Assembly: GCA_014360755.1 (NCBI GenBank) | Contig: JACIWX010000002.1 | Location: 62,001-126,000, forward strand | DNA length: 64,000 bases | Source: Chloroflexota bacterium | GTDB taxonomy: Bacteria; Chloroflexota; Anaerolineae; UBA2200 | Reading direction: 5' to 3' | Part shown: positions 42,006-51,207 of the stretch, piece by piece | Layout: each line of letters begins with the position of its first letter | Position numbering within the stretch: the first letter of the stretch is position 1 | Notes under the pieces: model-generated | Database searches by the model: none | Seen by the model: only the letters and a program-made list of their open reading frames with translations | Told to the model about the DNA's origin: nothing | Translations under genes and position numbers: made by a program

Positions 42006-42251
42006 ATGACTAAGGACCTGGACAGGCAGGCAGTGAAGGCATGGCTGGATGATCAACAGGCAGCCGCGGTACGTATCGCCCGAGAAAGATGGGAGAAGCT
42101 GCCCATGCTGCGCCCTGAAGAGTCGCTGCAAGAATATCTGGATTTGTGGAGATGCGCTTTCCAGAAGAGCATGGCTCCCTCTGCTCTGGCCTTAGCCATG
42201 CGGAAAGCCGTGGCAAAATTGGGGAAAGGCAGAAGATATGGGGTTGCTTGA
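42006..42251 (+). CDS. small hypothetical protein
   Basis: An 81-residue, mainly helical, charged protein that I do not recognise. It has no signal peptide or membrane segment. The N-terminal half is rich in Lys/Arg/Gln/Ala (AVKAWLDDQQAAAVRIARERWE) and the middle reads LRPEESLQEYLDLWRCAF. GAGGGAAG lies about 8 bp before the ATG and an extended -10 promoter lies 90 bp upstream, so it is probably real. It precedes the aminotransferase gene by 130 bp and may be the first gene of that operon. Confidence 0.55.
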   Translation: MTKDLDRQAVKAWLDDQQAAAVRIARERWEKLPMLRPEESLQEYLDLWRCAFQKSMAPSALALAMRKAVAKLGKGRRYGVA

Positions 42252-42381
42252 TGCTGCAGCAGAAGTAGTGCCTTTCTGAAAGCACATATGGTCCCCTATG
42301 CAAGAATTTGAAAAAACTTTCAAGGAAGCCCAAAATGGGCTCAGAGAGAATTGTTTATGAATTTGTCCACAGGAGGAGACG

Positions 42382-43500
42382 ATGACGACAACCACAATCC
42401 AAATTCCCGCTGAAGATCTCAAGCGGCAGTACCAACTCATTAAAGATGAGGTACGAGCGGCAATAGATGCCGTGCTTCCTACTGGGAAGTACACTTTGGG
42501 GCCATTCCTCGAGGCTTTTGAGCGCGAGTTTGCCCAATATTGCGGCACCAAGTACTGCGTGGGCATCTCCAACGGCACAGAGGCATTGCACCTGGCTTTG
42601 GCGGCCTGCGGCGTCGGACCAGGCGATGAGGTTATCACGGTGGCAAATACTTACGTAGCCACGGCTTTTGCCATTTCCTACGTTGGCGCGACGCCAGTTT
42701 TTGTGGACATAGATCCAGTCTCTTATAACATGGATGTCTCCAAAGTAGAGCAAGCAATTACCCCCCGTACCAAAGCCATTATCCCGGTGCACCTCTATGG
42801 GCAACCGGTGGACATGGATCCACTGCTGGAGATTGCCCGCAGGCACAAACTGTGGGTGATTGAGGATGCTGCACATAGCCACGGCGCTACCTACAAGGGG
42901 CGCAAGACCGGTTCGCTGGGCGATATCGGATGCTTCAGTTTCTATCCCAGCAAGAACTTGGGTTGCTACGGCGATGGTGGGGGCGTCACGCTGAATGACG
43001 ACGAACTCTACGATAAAATCAGAGTGCTGCGCTACATGGGGCAGCATGTCAAACATGTCCACGAGATCATTGGTTTTCAGCAACGGCTCGACCCCATCCA
43101 AGCGGCTATCCTCAGCGTGAAGCTGCGCCATTTGGACGAATGGAACCGCAAGCGCCAACACTGGGCAGCATTGTACGATGAGCTGCTCGCTGATTTGCCG
43201 GTTGTGACGCCAAAGGTCAGCCCGTTTGGCACGCATGTGTATTACATGTACACCATTCGGACGCCGCGACGTGACCAATTAATGGATTACTTAGCCCAGC
43301 AAGGCATTGGTACGCAGATCATCTATGGCACGCCAGTGCCCATGCAGCCAGCATACCGCTTCCTGGGCTATAAGGAAAGCGACATCCCCATTGCGGCACA
43401 GTATGCCAAAGAGTACCTGTGCCTGCCCATGTTCCCCGAGTTGACCGAGGAAGAAGTGCGCCGGGTCGCCACTGCTATTCGTCAATTTTTCGGCGCCTGA
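42382..43500 (+). CDS. DegT/DnrJ/EryC1/StrS-family sugar aminotransferase
   Basis: PLP enzyme that transfers an amino group to a keto-sugar or keto-cyclitol. The 372 residues show the family blocks LGPFLEAFEREFAQYCGTKY, VGISNGTEALHLAL, EVITVANTYVATAFAI, VIEDAAHSHGATYKGRKTG and FSFYPSKNLGCYGDGGG, which carries the PLP-binding lysine. QRLDPIQAAILSVKL follows. Length and all key residues are normal. AGGAGGAG is 4 bp before the ATG. The next genes are a GH4-dehydrogenase fusion, an alcohol dehydrogenase and an FGGY kinase, so the substrate is probably a keto intermediate produced by one of the redox enzymes. Confidence 0.93.
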   Translation: MTTTTIQIPAEDLKRQYQLIKDEVRAAIDAVLPTGKYTLGPFLEAFEREFAQYCGTKYCVGISNGTEALHLALAACGVGPGDEVITVANTYVATAFAISYVGATPVFVDIDPVSYNMDVSKVEQAITPRTKAIIPVHLYGQPVDMDPLLEIARRHKLWVIEDAAHSHGATYKGRKTGSLGDIGCFSFYPSKNLGCYGDGGGVTLNDDELYDKIRVLRYMGQHVKHVHEIIGFQQRLDPIQAAILSVKLRHLDEWNRKRQHWAALYDELLADLPVVTPKVSPFGTHVYYMYTIRTPRRDQLMDYLAQQGIGTQIIYGTPVPMQPAYRFLGYKESDIPIAAQYAKEYLCLPMFPELTEEEVRRVATAIRQFFGA

Positions 43501-43628
43501 GGGTTACAGCAGCGGTGTGCCCTGACGATCAACGGGCGGGGATTGGGTCCCAAGCCGTTACGTTCGTTCTGCAGCGTGGCAATTACCTTCATTGACTTGA
43601 ATCTATTCCTGTTGTGAGGAAGAGAACC

Positions 43629-45917
43629 ATGACAAAACGGACAAAACTTGTGGTGTGGGGTGGCAGCGCCATTGCTACCCCGGAGTTAGTGGATGCATTG
43701 TGTCAAGCCCTCCAGCCTGGCGAATATATGGAGGTGGTGCTGGTTGGGCGTACGGCTGACAAGCTCCGCCTAGTTGGTGATCTGTGCTGCAAACTGGCTG
43801 AGACCGGCCAAGCTAATCTGTATGTGTCCTACACGACGGACATGGAGGCAGCCCTAGATGGTGCGGATTATATCCTGAGCCAAATCCGTGTGGGCGGCTT
43901 GCAAGGGCGGGCTTTTGATGAGTCGTTTCCACGTACGTTGGGGCTGCCCGGTGAGGAGACAGTAGGCCCAGGGGGTTTCTCCAGCGCTCTGCGCACCATC
44001 CCTGTAGTACTGGACCTGGTTCGCGTTGCAGAGAAAGCGGCTCCCCAGGCGTTGATCCTCAATCTGACCAATCCCAGCAGTCTGGTGCAATATGCCATCC
44101 GACGCTATAGTTCCATGTCGGTCCTGGGCGTCTGCGATGCCCCCGTCTCATTGATGCAGATGATCGCTAAGGCATTGGAACTGCCATACGCCGAGTTGGA
44201 ATTCGACTATGTAGGGATGCACCATGCTGGGTGGGTGACGGGCGTACGCCATCGAGGGCGGGATGTCATGCGCTTGGCTCTGGAGCGGGTAGACCGCCTG
44301 ATGAAGCTGGAGATAGATCCACAGCTCATCCGTTCCATTGGCGCAATCCCATCACCGTATTTCCGCTATTACTTTCATCCAGACCACATGCTTGCCAAAA
44401 GCGTAGGGCGGCAGACACGGGCAGAAGAATTGATGGCTATTCAGTCGGTGATGGAGAAGCTGTATGCCAAGCCAGATGCCCATGAACGCCCCGATATTTA
44501 CAGCCGGCGTGGTGCCTATTGGTACAGGGCGATTGTGGTACCCGTACTGCTGAGCCTGGTGCGCGATAGCCGTCAGGTATTCATTGTCAACATAGACAAC
44601 AATGGGACAATCCCCTGGCTTCCTACGGAGGGCATCATCGAGGTGCCATGCGTGGTGAGTGCGTCTGGCGCTCATCCGCTCACAGTAGGGTGCGTGCCTC
44701 TGGACGTGCAAGCCTTCTTGCAGCGCAACTGTGCCTACGAAATGCTGGCAGTGCAGGCGATTGTGGAAAGGTCATACGATCAGGCGCTGCGTGCATTGCT
44801 ACTGAACCCCCTGATCCGCGATGTCAGCCAAGCACGCGCCGTGCTGGAGAAAGTATGGCCCGATGCGCCCAAGCCCCACTTTGTGGTAGAGCGCAAGCCC
44901 CCAAGCGGTGAAGAGCCCTTGCCATTTCCCACGCTGGTCTTTGGCAGGCGGCTATTGGAGAAAATGCCACTCCAAGGACTGTCATACCTTGTGGTGACCA
45001 TGGAAGAGCCGTGGCAGTTGACAGCAAAGCGCCTGCCACAGGCGCCGGAGGCAGTGCTCTTTGTGCGGGATATGGAGTGGGACACCGTAGAGGCGGCTGA
45101 GCGTGCCCTCCCGCCAGTGCAACGCATTGTGGGCATCGGTGGTGGCTCGGCACTGGATATGGCAAAATACGTGGCTTGGAAGCGCAATCAGCCTTGCTAT
45201 CTCGTGCCCTCGATTACTTCCGTAGATGCCTTTGTTACCAAGAGCGTGGCTGTCCGTGAACAAGGCAATGTGCGCTACATCGGGTTTGTCATTCCGGAGA
45301 AGGTTTACGTGGATTATGACCTCATCCGCCAGGGACCGGCGCGTCTGAATCGCGCTGGCGCGGGAGATATTCTCTGTGCCCATACGGCTCTGTGGGATTG
45401 GGCTTTGGCGCGCGATGAACGCGATGAAGCCTATGACGAGCGTATCGCAGCGCAAATGCGCGGTTGGCTGCAAGGGTTGGAGGAAGCAGCCACGGATATC
45501 CGGAAGGTGACGACCAAAGGCATCCGTTTCATCGTGGAAGCCTTTGCCGAGATCAATAAATTGTGCCGCCGTTTCGGCTCAAGCCGGCCACAGGAAGCAT
45601 CGGAGCATATTTTTGCCTACAGCGTGGAGCATATCACGCGACGTCATTTCGTACACGGCGAGCTGGTAGCCCTGGGTACTTTGGTGATGGCCGCCTTGCA
45701 GGAAAATGATCCTGATTGGGTAGAGCGATTACTCAAACGCATTGGGATCCTGTACCAGCCAGCTGACCTGCGCCTCTCGCGTCAGGAATTTGAAGAAGCG
45801 TTGCGCACTTTGCCGGCGTATGCGCGTGCCACCAACCGGCGCTTCTCGGTCGTCCACGTGCGGCCGATGGATGAAGCATTTGTGCAGCGGATATGTGCGC
45901 GCTTGCGCTTTGCATGA
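43629..45917 (+). CDS. fusion of glycoside hydrolase family 4 and glycerol-1-phosphate-dehydrogenase-like domains
   Basis: A 762-residue two-domain protein. Residues 1 to about 425 are GH4-like: an N-terminal Rossmann loop (VWGGSAIATPELV), LNLTNPSSLVQYAIRR, VLGVCDAPV (the metal-binding Cys, about 169) and YVGMHHAGWVTG (metal His, about 199). GH4 enzymes cleave glycosides by an NAD+/Mn2+ oxidation-elimination route. From about 430 to the end is an iron-ADH/AraM/G1PDH-like domain: GIGGGSALDMAKYVAW for NAD, VPSITSVDAF, RAGAGDILCAH (metal Asp), SEH and HFVHGELVALG (metal His). Both halves keep their key residues. ATG 43629 is preferred over GTG 43614. I know of no described protein with this fusion. 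Confidence 0.85.
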   Translation: MTKRTKLVVWGGSAIATPELVDALCQALQPGEYMEVVLVGRTADKLRLVGDLCCKLAETGQANLYVSYTTDMEAALDGADYILSQIRVGGLQGRAFDESFPRTLGLPGEETVGPGGFSSALRTIPVVLDLVRVAEKAAPQALILNLTNPSSLVQYAIRRYSSMSVLGVCDAPVSLMQMIAKALELPYAELEFDYVGMHHAGWVTGVRHRGRDVMRLALERVDRLMKLEIDPQLIRSIGAIPSPYFRYYFHPDHMLAKSVGRQTRAEELMAIQSVMEKLYAKPDAHERPDIYSRRGAYWYRAIVVPVLLSLVRDSRQVFIVNIDNNGTIPWLPTEGIIEVPCVVSASGAHPLTVGCVPLDVQAFLQRNCAYEMLAVQAIVERSYDQALRALLLNPLIRDVSQARAVLEKVWPDAPKPHFVVERKPPSGEEPLPFPTLVFGRRLLEKMPLQGLSYLVVTMEEPWQLTAKRLPQAPEAVLFVRDMEWDTVEAAERALPPVQRIVGIGGGSALDMAKYVAWKRNQPCYLVPSITSVDAFVTKSVAVREQGNVRYIGFVIPEKVYVDYDLIRQGPARLNRAGAGDILCAHTALWDWALARDERDEAYDERIAAQMRGWLQGLEEAATDIRKVTTKGIRFIVEAFAEINKLCRRFGSSRPQEASEHIFAYSVEHITRRHFVHGELVALGTLVMAALQENDPDWVERLLKRIGILYQPADLRLSRQEFEEALRTLPAYARATNRRFSVVHVRPMDEAFVQRICARLRFA

Positions 45918-45954
45918 GATTCGTCGCCATTTTTCGTGTCGGAAAGGAAAATAG

Positions 45955-46992
45955 GTGAAGGCAGCATTGCTGACTGCATTACAGCAGCTCGAGGTAGCTG
46001 AGGTCGAGACCCCCAGGGCAGGTCCGGGAGATGTCATCGTCCAGGTGAAGGCTTGTGGGGTCTGTGGCTCGGACCTGCGCACTTTTCGCTACGGCCATGC
46101 GCACGTGACATTTCCCGCTATCCTTGGCCATGAATTTGTTGGCGTGGTTTCAGAAGTGGGGGAGGGAGTGCAGGGTTTGCTTCCCGGAAATCGCGTCATC
46201 GCCAGCCCGGCTGTACCCTGTGGCCACTGCCTAGAATGCGTCGCAGGACGGTACAACCGTTGCGATAACTTGCTCTCCATCGGCGAAGACCTGCCAGGTG
46301 GCTTTGCACAGTACGTTCGCTTGCCAGCACAAGCCGTATCGCGAGGCAGTGTGCTGCCTGTATCTCCAGCGCTTTCTCTGGAAGCGGCAACTCTGGTAGA
46401 ACCGCTGTCCTGCGTACTCAATGGGCAAGAGCTGGTGAATGTAGGCATAGGGGACACGGTGGTAGTCATTGGTCTGGGAACCATCGGCTGCATGCATCTG
46501 GTCATGGCACGCTTGCGCGGGGCGCGACGCCTCATTGGCGTGGAAAGGGAACGTGTAAGGGTAGAAGTGGCGCAGCGCTTCCGCGCTGACCTCTATGTCC
46601 ATGCGCAGGAACAAGACCCGGTAGCGGCTGTGCTGGAAGCAACAGGTGGTCGTGGAGCAGAAGTGGTCATTGTGGCTTGTGCCAGCCATGAGGCGCAACA
46701 GCAGGCGCTGGCTATGGCGGCGAAAGGTGGGAGGGTGAGCCTGTTCGGTGGCTTGCCGAAAGATAACCCCATGGTTCTCCTGAACACGAACCTGATCCAT
46801 TACCGAGAGCTCTTGGTCGTTGGTGCTTTCGGGGCTCCTTTCCCCATACTGTACAAAGCGGCGGAATTGGTAGCCAATGGAGCTATCCCAGCGGATTTGT
46901 TCATTTCTGGTCGTTTCCCTCTTGAAAGGATCCAGGAAGCGTTTGATGCGGCAGCCCAAGCGCATAGCCTGCGTGTGATTGTCTTGCCCTGA
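45955..46992 (+). CDS. zinc-dependent medium-chain alcohol/polyol dehydrogenase
   Basis: A 345-residue MDR dehydrogenase of the sorbitol/threonine dehydrogenase type. Catalytic zinc ligands are CGVCGSD and GHEFVG; the structural zinc set is CGHCLECVAGRYNRC (four Cys). The NAD loop is VVIGLGTIGCMHLV. AKGGRVSLFGGLPKDNP and FPLERIQEAFDAA are typical later blocks. It starts at a GTG with AAAGGAAA upstream, 37 bp after the fusion gene. In context it would oxidise a hydroxyl of the sugar or cyclitol that the DegT enzyme aminates, or reduce the product. Confidence 0.92.
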   Translation: MKAALLTALQQLEVAEVETPRAGPGDVIVQVKACGVCGSDLRTFRYGHAHVTFPAILGHEFVGVVSEVGEGVQGLLPGNRVIASPAVPCGHCLECVAGRYNRCDNLLSIGEDLPGGFAQYVRLPAQAVSRGSVLPVSPALSLEAATLVEPLSCVLNGQELVNVGIGDTVVVIGLGTIGCMHLVMARLRGARRLIGVERERVRVEVAQRFRADLYVHAQEQDPVAAVLEATGGRGAEVVIVACASHEAQQQALAMAAKGGRVSLFGGLPKDNPMVLLNTNLIHYRELLVVGAFGAPFPILYKAAELVANGAIPADLFISGRFPLERIQEAFDAAAQAHSLRVIVLP

Positions 46993-47047
46993 GAAACGTT
47001 TCCAGAATCGTATGACGTAGAAATCTCTCGAGGAGAAGAAAGGAATC

Positions 47048-48550
47048 ATGTCGGAATGCTATCTCATGGGAATTGATGTAGGGACACAGGGCTCGAAAGG
47101 AGTCCTGGTTACACCCGAGGGGCAGGTTTTGGCGCAGCACTATTGCGAGCATGAAGTACTGCATCCAAAGCCTGACTGGGCAGAGCACGATGCCGAGTGC
47201 CATTGGTGGCAGGACCTAGTGCGTATTTCACAGGGACTGGTTGCTCAATCAGGCATTGCGCCGCGCAAAATTGGCGCATTGTGTGTCAGTGGGCTGATCC
47301 CGGATCTACTGCCCACTGATGGAGAAGGGCGTCCCCTGCGCCATGCCATCCTCTATTCAGATAACCGTGCGGTGAAGGAAATCGAAGAAGTCAATGCCCG
47401 CCTGGGCTGTGCCTTGACCAGCGAGGAGATCTCCCCCAAGTTGTTGTGGTTCATGCGCCATGAACCGGACCTCTTTGCCCGCACCCGTATGATCTTTAAC
47501 GCTCATTCCTACCTGGTCTACCGCTTGACCGGGGAATACACGGTAGACTATTTGACGGCGAGCCTCTTTGGCGCCATTTATGATGCTGCTCAGGCGCAGT
47601 GGCGGGAAGATGTCTGTGCAGAATTGGGTATTCCTGTGGAACTCTTGCCGCCAGCCTATCCTCCGCTCCAGATTGCCGGCACTGTTACCAAGGAAGCCGC
47701 GCAATGTACAGGGTTGGCTGAGGGCACGCCGGTACTGGTTGGTTCAGGTGATGTCTACTTCTCTTTGCTGGGCGCTGGTGTGCTGCATCAGGGGGATGTG
47801 ATGATCTACTATGGCACAGCCGGGCTGACCACACTGTGCCTGGCTGATTTGCAGGCAGTGGCTGAGTCCCCTTACCAAGGGGAGAGCGGATTTCCCTTCC
47901 AATACCCAGCCTATATGCTGACCTCCGGGGAGCTAGTGCGTTGGTTCCGCGACCAATTTGGAGCGCTCGAGATAGCGGAGGCAGCGCGCACAGGCGTTAC
48001 GGCCTATTCGCTGCTGGACCGCCTGGCTGAAGGAGTGCCTCCGGGGGCACAGGGGCTGTTATGCTTGCCGTATTTCCTGGGGCAGCGTTCACCGGAATTC
48101 GACCCCTATGCGCGCGGCGTTTTCTTCGGCTGGAGTATGGCGCATACCCGTGCCCATATGTACCGTGCGATCCTCGAGTCCTATGGCTATGGCATCCTCC
48201 ATGGACTGGAGAGCACTTTGCCTGGATGGGAACGTTCGATACGGCGCGTGGTGGCGACAGGGGGTGGGGCGGTTAGTCCGACTTGGAAGCAGATTGTCAG
48301 CGACATTGTGGGCATTACCCAGGAATATGTGGCTGGAGCGGATTCACCGCTGGGCGATGCCTTTCTGGCTGGTTATGCTTTGGGGATGTTCGATGGCTTT
48401 AGCGTGATTCGGGATCGCTGGCTTGAGGTTACTGATGTCACCGTCCCCGATATGGCTCGCCATGAGCAGTACCGGCCTTACTACGAAATCTACCGCGATT
48501 TGCACGGAGATCTCAAGGAACGCTTTCGCGCCGTGGCACGGCTCGCTTAA
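47048..48550 (+). CDS. FGGY-family carbohydrate kinase
   Basis: ATP-dependent sugar kinase of 500 residues (xylulokinase/gluconokinase family). It opens LMGIDVGTQGSKGVLV (phosphate 1 loop). WAEHDAECHWWQDL is the sugar-binding WxE-like region; YSDNRAVKEIEEV, LVGSGDVYFSLLGAG and the C-terminal RRVVATGGGAVSPTWKQIVSDI (adenosine motif) follow. The substrate is an unidentified sugar or polyol. It is the last gene of the plus-strand operon and is followed 5 bp later by a strong bidirectional terminator. Confidence 0.92.
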   Translation: MSECYLMGIDVGTQGSKGVLVTPEGQVLAQHYCEHEVLHPKPDWAEHDAECHWWQDLVRISQGLVAQSGIAPRKIGALCVSGLIPDLLPTDGEGRPLRHAILYSDNRAVKEIEEVNARLGCALTSEEISPKLLWFMRHEPDLFARTRMIFNAHSYLVYRLTGEYTVDYLTASLFGAIYDAAQAQWREDVCAELGIPVELLPPAYPPLQIAGTVTKEAAQCTGLAEGTPVLVGSGDVYFSLLGAGVLHQGDVMIYYGTAGLTTLCLADLQAVAESPYQGESGFPFQYPAYMLTSGELVRWFRDQFGALEIAEAARTGVTAYSLLDRLAEGVPPGAQGLLCLPYFLGQRSPEFDPYARGVFFGWSMAHTRAHMYRAILESYGYGILHGLESTLPGWERSIRRVVATGGGAVSPTWKQIVSDIVGITQEYVAGADSPLGDAFLAGYALGMFDGFSVIRDRWLEVTDVTVPDMARHEQYRPYYEIYRDLHGDLKERFRAVARLA

Positions 48551-48555
48551 AAATA

Positions 48556-48594
48556 AATCCTCCCGCAGGTTATGAACCTACGGGAGGATTTTTT
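48556..48594. terminator. bidirectional intrinsic terminator
   Basis: Stem AATCCTCCCGCAGGTT (48556-48571) and AACCTACGGGAGGATT (48575-48590) with a 3-nt loop, followed by TTTTGC on the plus strand and TTTATTTTT on the minus strand. It ends both the FGGY kinase and the converging ecfT transcript. Confidence 0.92.
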
Positions 48595-48595
48595 G

Positions 48596-49429
48596 CTATA
48601 GCAACCCTGCGTTGTGGAAAGCCAAGCCGTAGAGGCCGATGAGTGTCAACACGATCGTGATGCCCATAATGATATAATCTATGCGGTTCAATTTCAATGG
48701 GCGCGTGGGCGTTGGCTTGCCGGTGCCAAAGGCGCGTATTTCCGTAGCAATGGTAATCTGTTCGGTGAGCATGGCGGCACGCCGCATCAGTGGCTTCATC
48801 AGAGGCATGGCCCGCCGCACGATTTTGACCGGGTTGCTGTAGCGCAGAGTCCAGCCCCGTAAGCGCTGCGCACTCAAGATGTGGTCCACCACTCGTTGTA
48901 ACTGGGGGATCAATTTGTAGGCAATGGAGACTACGAAGATCACCGGCCGTGGTACTTTAAGCGTGAGGAGGGTATCGGTTAGCTCAGCCATAGAGGTCGT
49001 GTAGATAAAAACGAAGGCATAAGAAGCCACGACCAGAGTGCGTAGTTCCGCGGCGAGCATCCACATGATGCTGCCGTAGGTCAACCCTACGCGTCCTGCT
49101 ATAGGTAGCGTAACGACGGCAATGGGTGTTGTCGCCCAAGTCTTGTCCAGGACTTTAAAAAGGTTCGGGTTAGTCTGGCCAATAGCGGTAAGCGTAACGG
49201 GGTAGAGGCTGGTAACGATGGCCAATGCCACGACTTTGAACCAGCCCAAGGGCAGTTTCGAAGCTCGTATGAGCAGGATTGCCGGTATCACCAGCAGCAA
49301 TTGATAGCGTGGATCCCACCAAAGGCCAGCCAGCAAGCCAATGCAGCCAAAGACTACCAGCTTGGTCAGCGTCTGCACTCCTTTATGGATGGGGGTATCA
49401 CGCGATTCATACTCCAACCAATACGCCAT
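48596..49429 (-). CDS. ecfT: ECF transporter transmembrane component EcfT
   Basis: The T component of an energy-coupling-factor importer; it couples the two EcfA ATPases to the substrate-binding S component in the membrane. The 277 residues have about six hydrophobic segments and the two ATPase-coupling motifs SAQRLRGW (about 185) and ATEIRAFG (about 230), which are the short A-R-G coupling helices of the family. It starts 3 bp after the ecfA stop, so the two are coupled. The ORF ends at the edge of the shared terminator. Confidence 0.92.
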   Translation of the reverse strand: MAYWLEYESRDTPIHKGVQTLTKLVVFGCIGLLAGLWWDPRYQLLLVIPAILLIRASKLPLGWFKVVALAIVTSLYPVTLTAIGQTNPNLFKVLDKTWATTPIAVVTLPIAGRVGLTYGSIMWMLAAELRTLVVASYAFVFIYTTSMAELTDTLLTLKVPRPVIFVVSIAYKLIPQLQRVVDHILSAQRLRGWTLRYSNPVKIVRRAMPLMKPLMRRAAMLTEQITIATEIRAFGTGKPTPTRPLKLNRIDYIIMGITIVLTLIGLYGLAFHNAGLL

Positions 49430-49432
49430 CTC

Positions 49433-51184
49433 TTATTCCTCCCCTGGTTTCAAGTTGTAGAGAAGGAGGTCTTGCATCTCTTCCACGGTCAGAACATCGC
49501 TAGGGAATCCCCTGTCCGCCAACCTTTGACCTAGTTGGGTGATTTGCGGCGGTTTGATGTCTGCCTCCAGTAATTTCTCAGGGCGGGAGAAGACATCGCG
49601 CGTGGGGCCATCGGCGATAATCTTGCCTTTGTTCATGACGATCACGCGATCGCAGTAGCGAGCCACTGTCTTCATAGTGTGGGTGATAATGACAATGGTA
49701 TGGCCCGCAGCGCGCAATTGCTCGATACTGTCCATCATCACCTGCGCACCCCAAGTGTCCAAGCCTGTCGTCGGCTCATCAATGAGCAAGATGCGCGGTT
49801 TCAGTGGTAGGATACTGGCAATCGCCAGGAAGGTTTTCAAATCCTCCGGCAGAGACATGGTATAGTCCGATTCGTGCCCTTTCAGGCGAAAGACCTCAAT
49901 CGCTTCCTGGACCAATGCCTTGGTTTCTTGTTCAGGCATGTCCATCATCATGGGGGCGAAAGCTACCTCTTCCCAGACAGTGTCGGCAAAGATCTGGTCA
50001 TCGGGGTTCTGGAATACGTAGTTAATCATCTTGATAACTTGCCGCAAGTCCATCTTGGGAATGTCTTTTCCCATTACCTGTACTACTGCATCGCGGTTGG
50101 TGGGTTTTAACAGCCCTACCAAGTGACGAGCAAGGGTCGTTTTGCCCGAGCCATTCTGCCCGATAATGCCCACGATTTCCCCAGAGCGCACGCTCATGGA
50201 AATGCCCTTGAGTGCGTGGATATTGGGCAGGTAGACATGGTGCAGGTTCTCGACGCGCACAATTTCCTCGCCGAATGTGCGCGGTTGCTGGCACTGGCCG
50301 TAATGAGGCGGCAATTGGATGCGCTCAATCCCCCTCTCATCGAGCAAGCGCTTCATCTCTGCTACGGCTTCGTCCAACGTGACCGGGATATGGTTCACAG
50401 GCACACCTGCCTCGCGCAAGCCCGCGAAAAGGGAACTCACCTGCGGGCGTCCAACGCCGATTTGGTCCAGGATGGGATCGGCAAAGAGGGAACGCGGGCC
50501 ATCCTGGATGACCTCTCCTTTGTGCAAGGTAATGACCCGGTCTACTTTTTCCGCCACTGCCTCGATGTCGGCACCAGCCTCGGAAATAATCGTCAGCGTA
50601 TCTGAACCGCGGCGTGCCACGTGTTCCACCACGGAGAGCACGCGTTCTTTTCCCACTGGGTCCAACATGGCGACCGGTTCATCCAGGGTGAGCACGCGTG
50701 GCATCATGGCTAAAGCACCGGCAATGGCAAGGCTCTGTTGCTCGCCGCCGGATAGGTCGTTAGGGTTCCTCTCTTCAAATCCCTTCAGTTCTGCCTCTTC
50801 TATCGCGTATTGCACACGTTTTTCAATTTCTTCGAGGGGCAATCCCAGGTTTGCAGGGCCAAAGGCAACGTCATCCCGTACTGTGAGGGAGAAAATCTGT
50901 ACTTCTGGGTTCTCCAGGACGATGCTGACATAGCGTGCCATGTCACCGATGGTCTGTTCTTTCACGCGCAGCCCGTTGACGATGACCTCGCCCTCATACT
51001 CGCCTGCGTCAACAAAGGGGATGATTCCAATCAAGGATTTCAGCAGGGTGGTCTTGCCGGCACCGGCGCGGCCGATTAAGCCGACCACGCTGCCCCCCTC
51101 TATCTCCAAATTGATATTCGAAAGGGCTTTTCTCTTAAAGCCTCGATAACGGAAACTGTAATTTTTCAATTCAATAAGAGCCAT
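49433..51184 (-). CDS. ecfA: fused double ATPase of an ECF transporter (EcfA1-EcfA2)
   Basis: A 583-residue protein with two ABC ATPase domains in one chain. Domain 1 has Walker A GRAGAGKTTLL, signature LSGGEQQSLAIAG and Walker B VLTLDEPVAMLD, but its H-loop position reads IISEAG with no His. Domain 2 has Walker A GQNGSGKTTLA, Walker B ILLIDEPTTGLD and H-loop IITHTM, but its signature reads SLPEDLKTFLAIA, without SGG. One composite site (Walker A2 with signature 1) is canonical and the other is degenerate. I chose the ATG at 51184, 7 bp after GAGG; a TTG two codons upstream is too close to it. Confidence 0.93.
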   Translation of the reverse strand: MALIELKNYSFRYRGFKRKALSNINLEIEGGSVVGLIGRAGAGKTTLLKSLIGIIPFVDAGEYEGEVIVNGLRVKEQTIGDMARYVSIVLENPEVQIFSLTVRDDVAFGPANLGLPLEEIEKRVQYAIEEAELKGFEERNPNDLSGGEQQSLAIAGALAMMPRVLTLDEPVAMLDPVGKERVLSVVEHVARRGSDTLTIISEAGADIEAVAEKVDRVITLHKGEVIQDGPRSLFADPILDQIGVGRPQVSSLFAGLREAGVPVNHIPVTLDEAVAEMKRLLDERGIERIQLPPHYGQCQQPRTFGEEIVRVENLHHVYLPNIHALKGISMSVRSGEIVGIIGQNGSGKTTLARHLVGLLKPTNRDAVVQVMGKDIPKMDLRQVIKMINYVFQNPDDQIFADTVWEEVAFAPMMMDMPEQETKALVQEAIEVFRLKGHESDYTMSLPEDLKTFLAIASILPLKPRILLIDEPTTGLDTWGAQVMMDSIEQLRAAGHTIVIITHTMKTVARYCDRVIVMNKGKIIADGPTRDVFSRPEKLLEADIKPPQITQLGQRLADRGFPSDVLTVEEMQDLLLYNLKPGEE

Positions 51185-51207
51185 TGACAAACCTCATCTG
51201 TAGAATT

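Noticed and set aside
42355-43278. 307-codon minus-strand open frame opposite the DegT aminotransferase
   Set aside because: Shadow frame with no recognisable motif or ribosome site.
46231-47049. 272-codon minus-strand open frame opposite the zinc dehydrogenase
   Set aside because: Shadow of a well-identified gene; its translation has no domain features and is rich in His/Gln/Arg typical of antisense frames.
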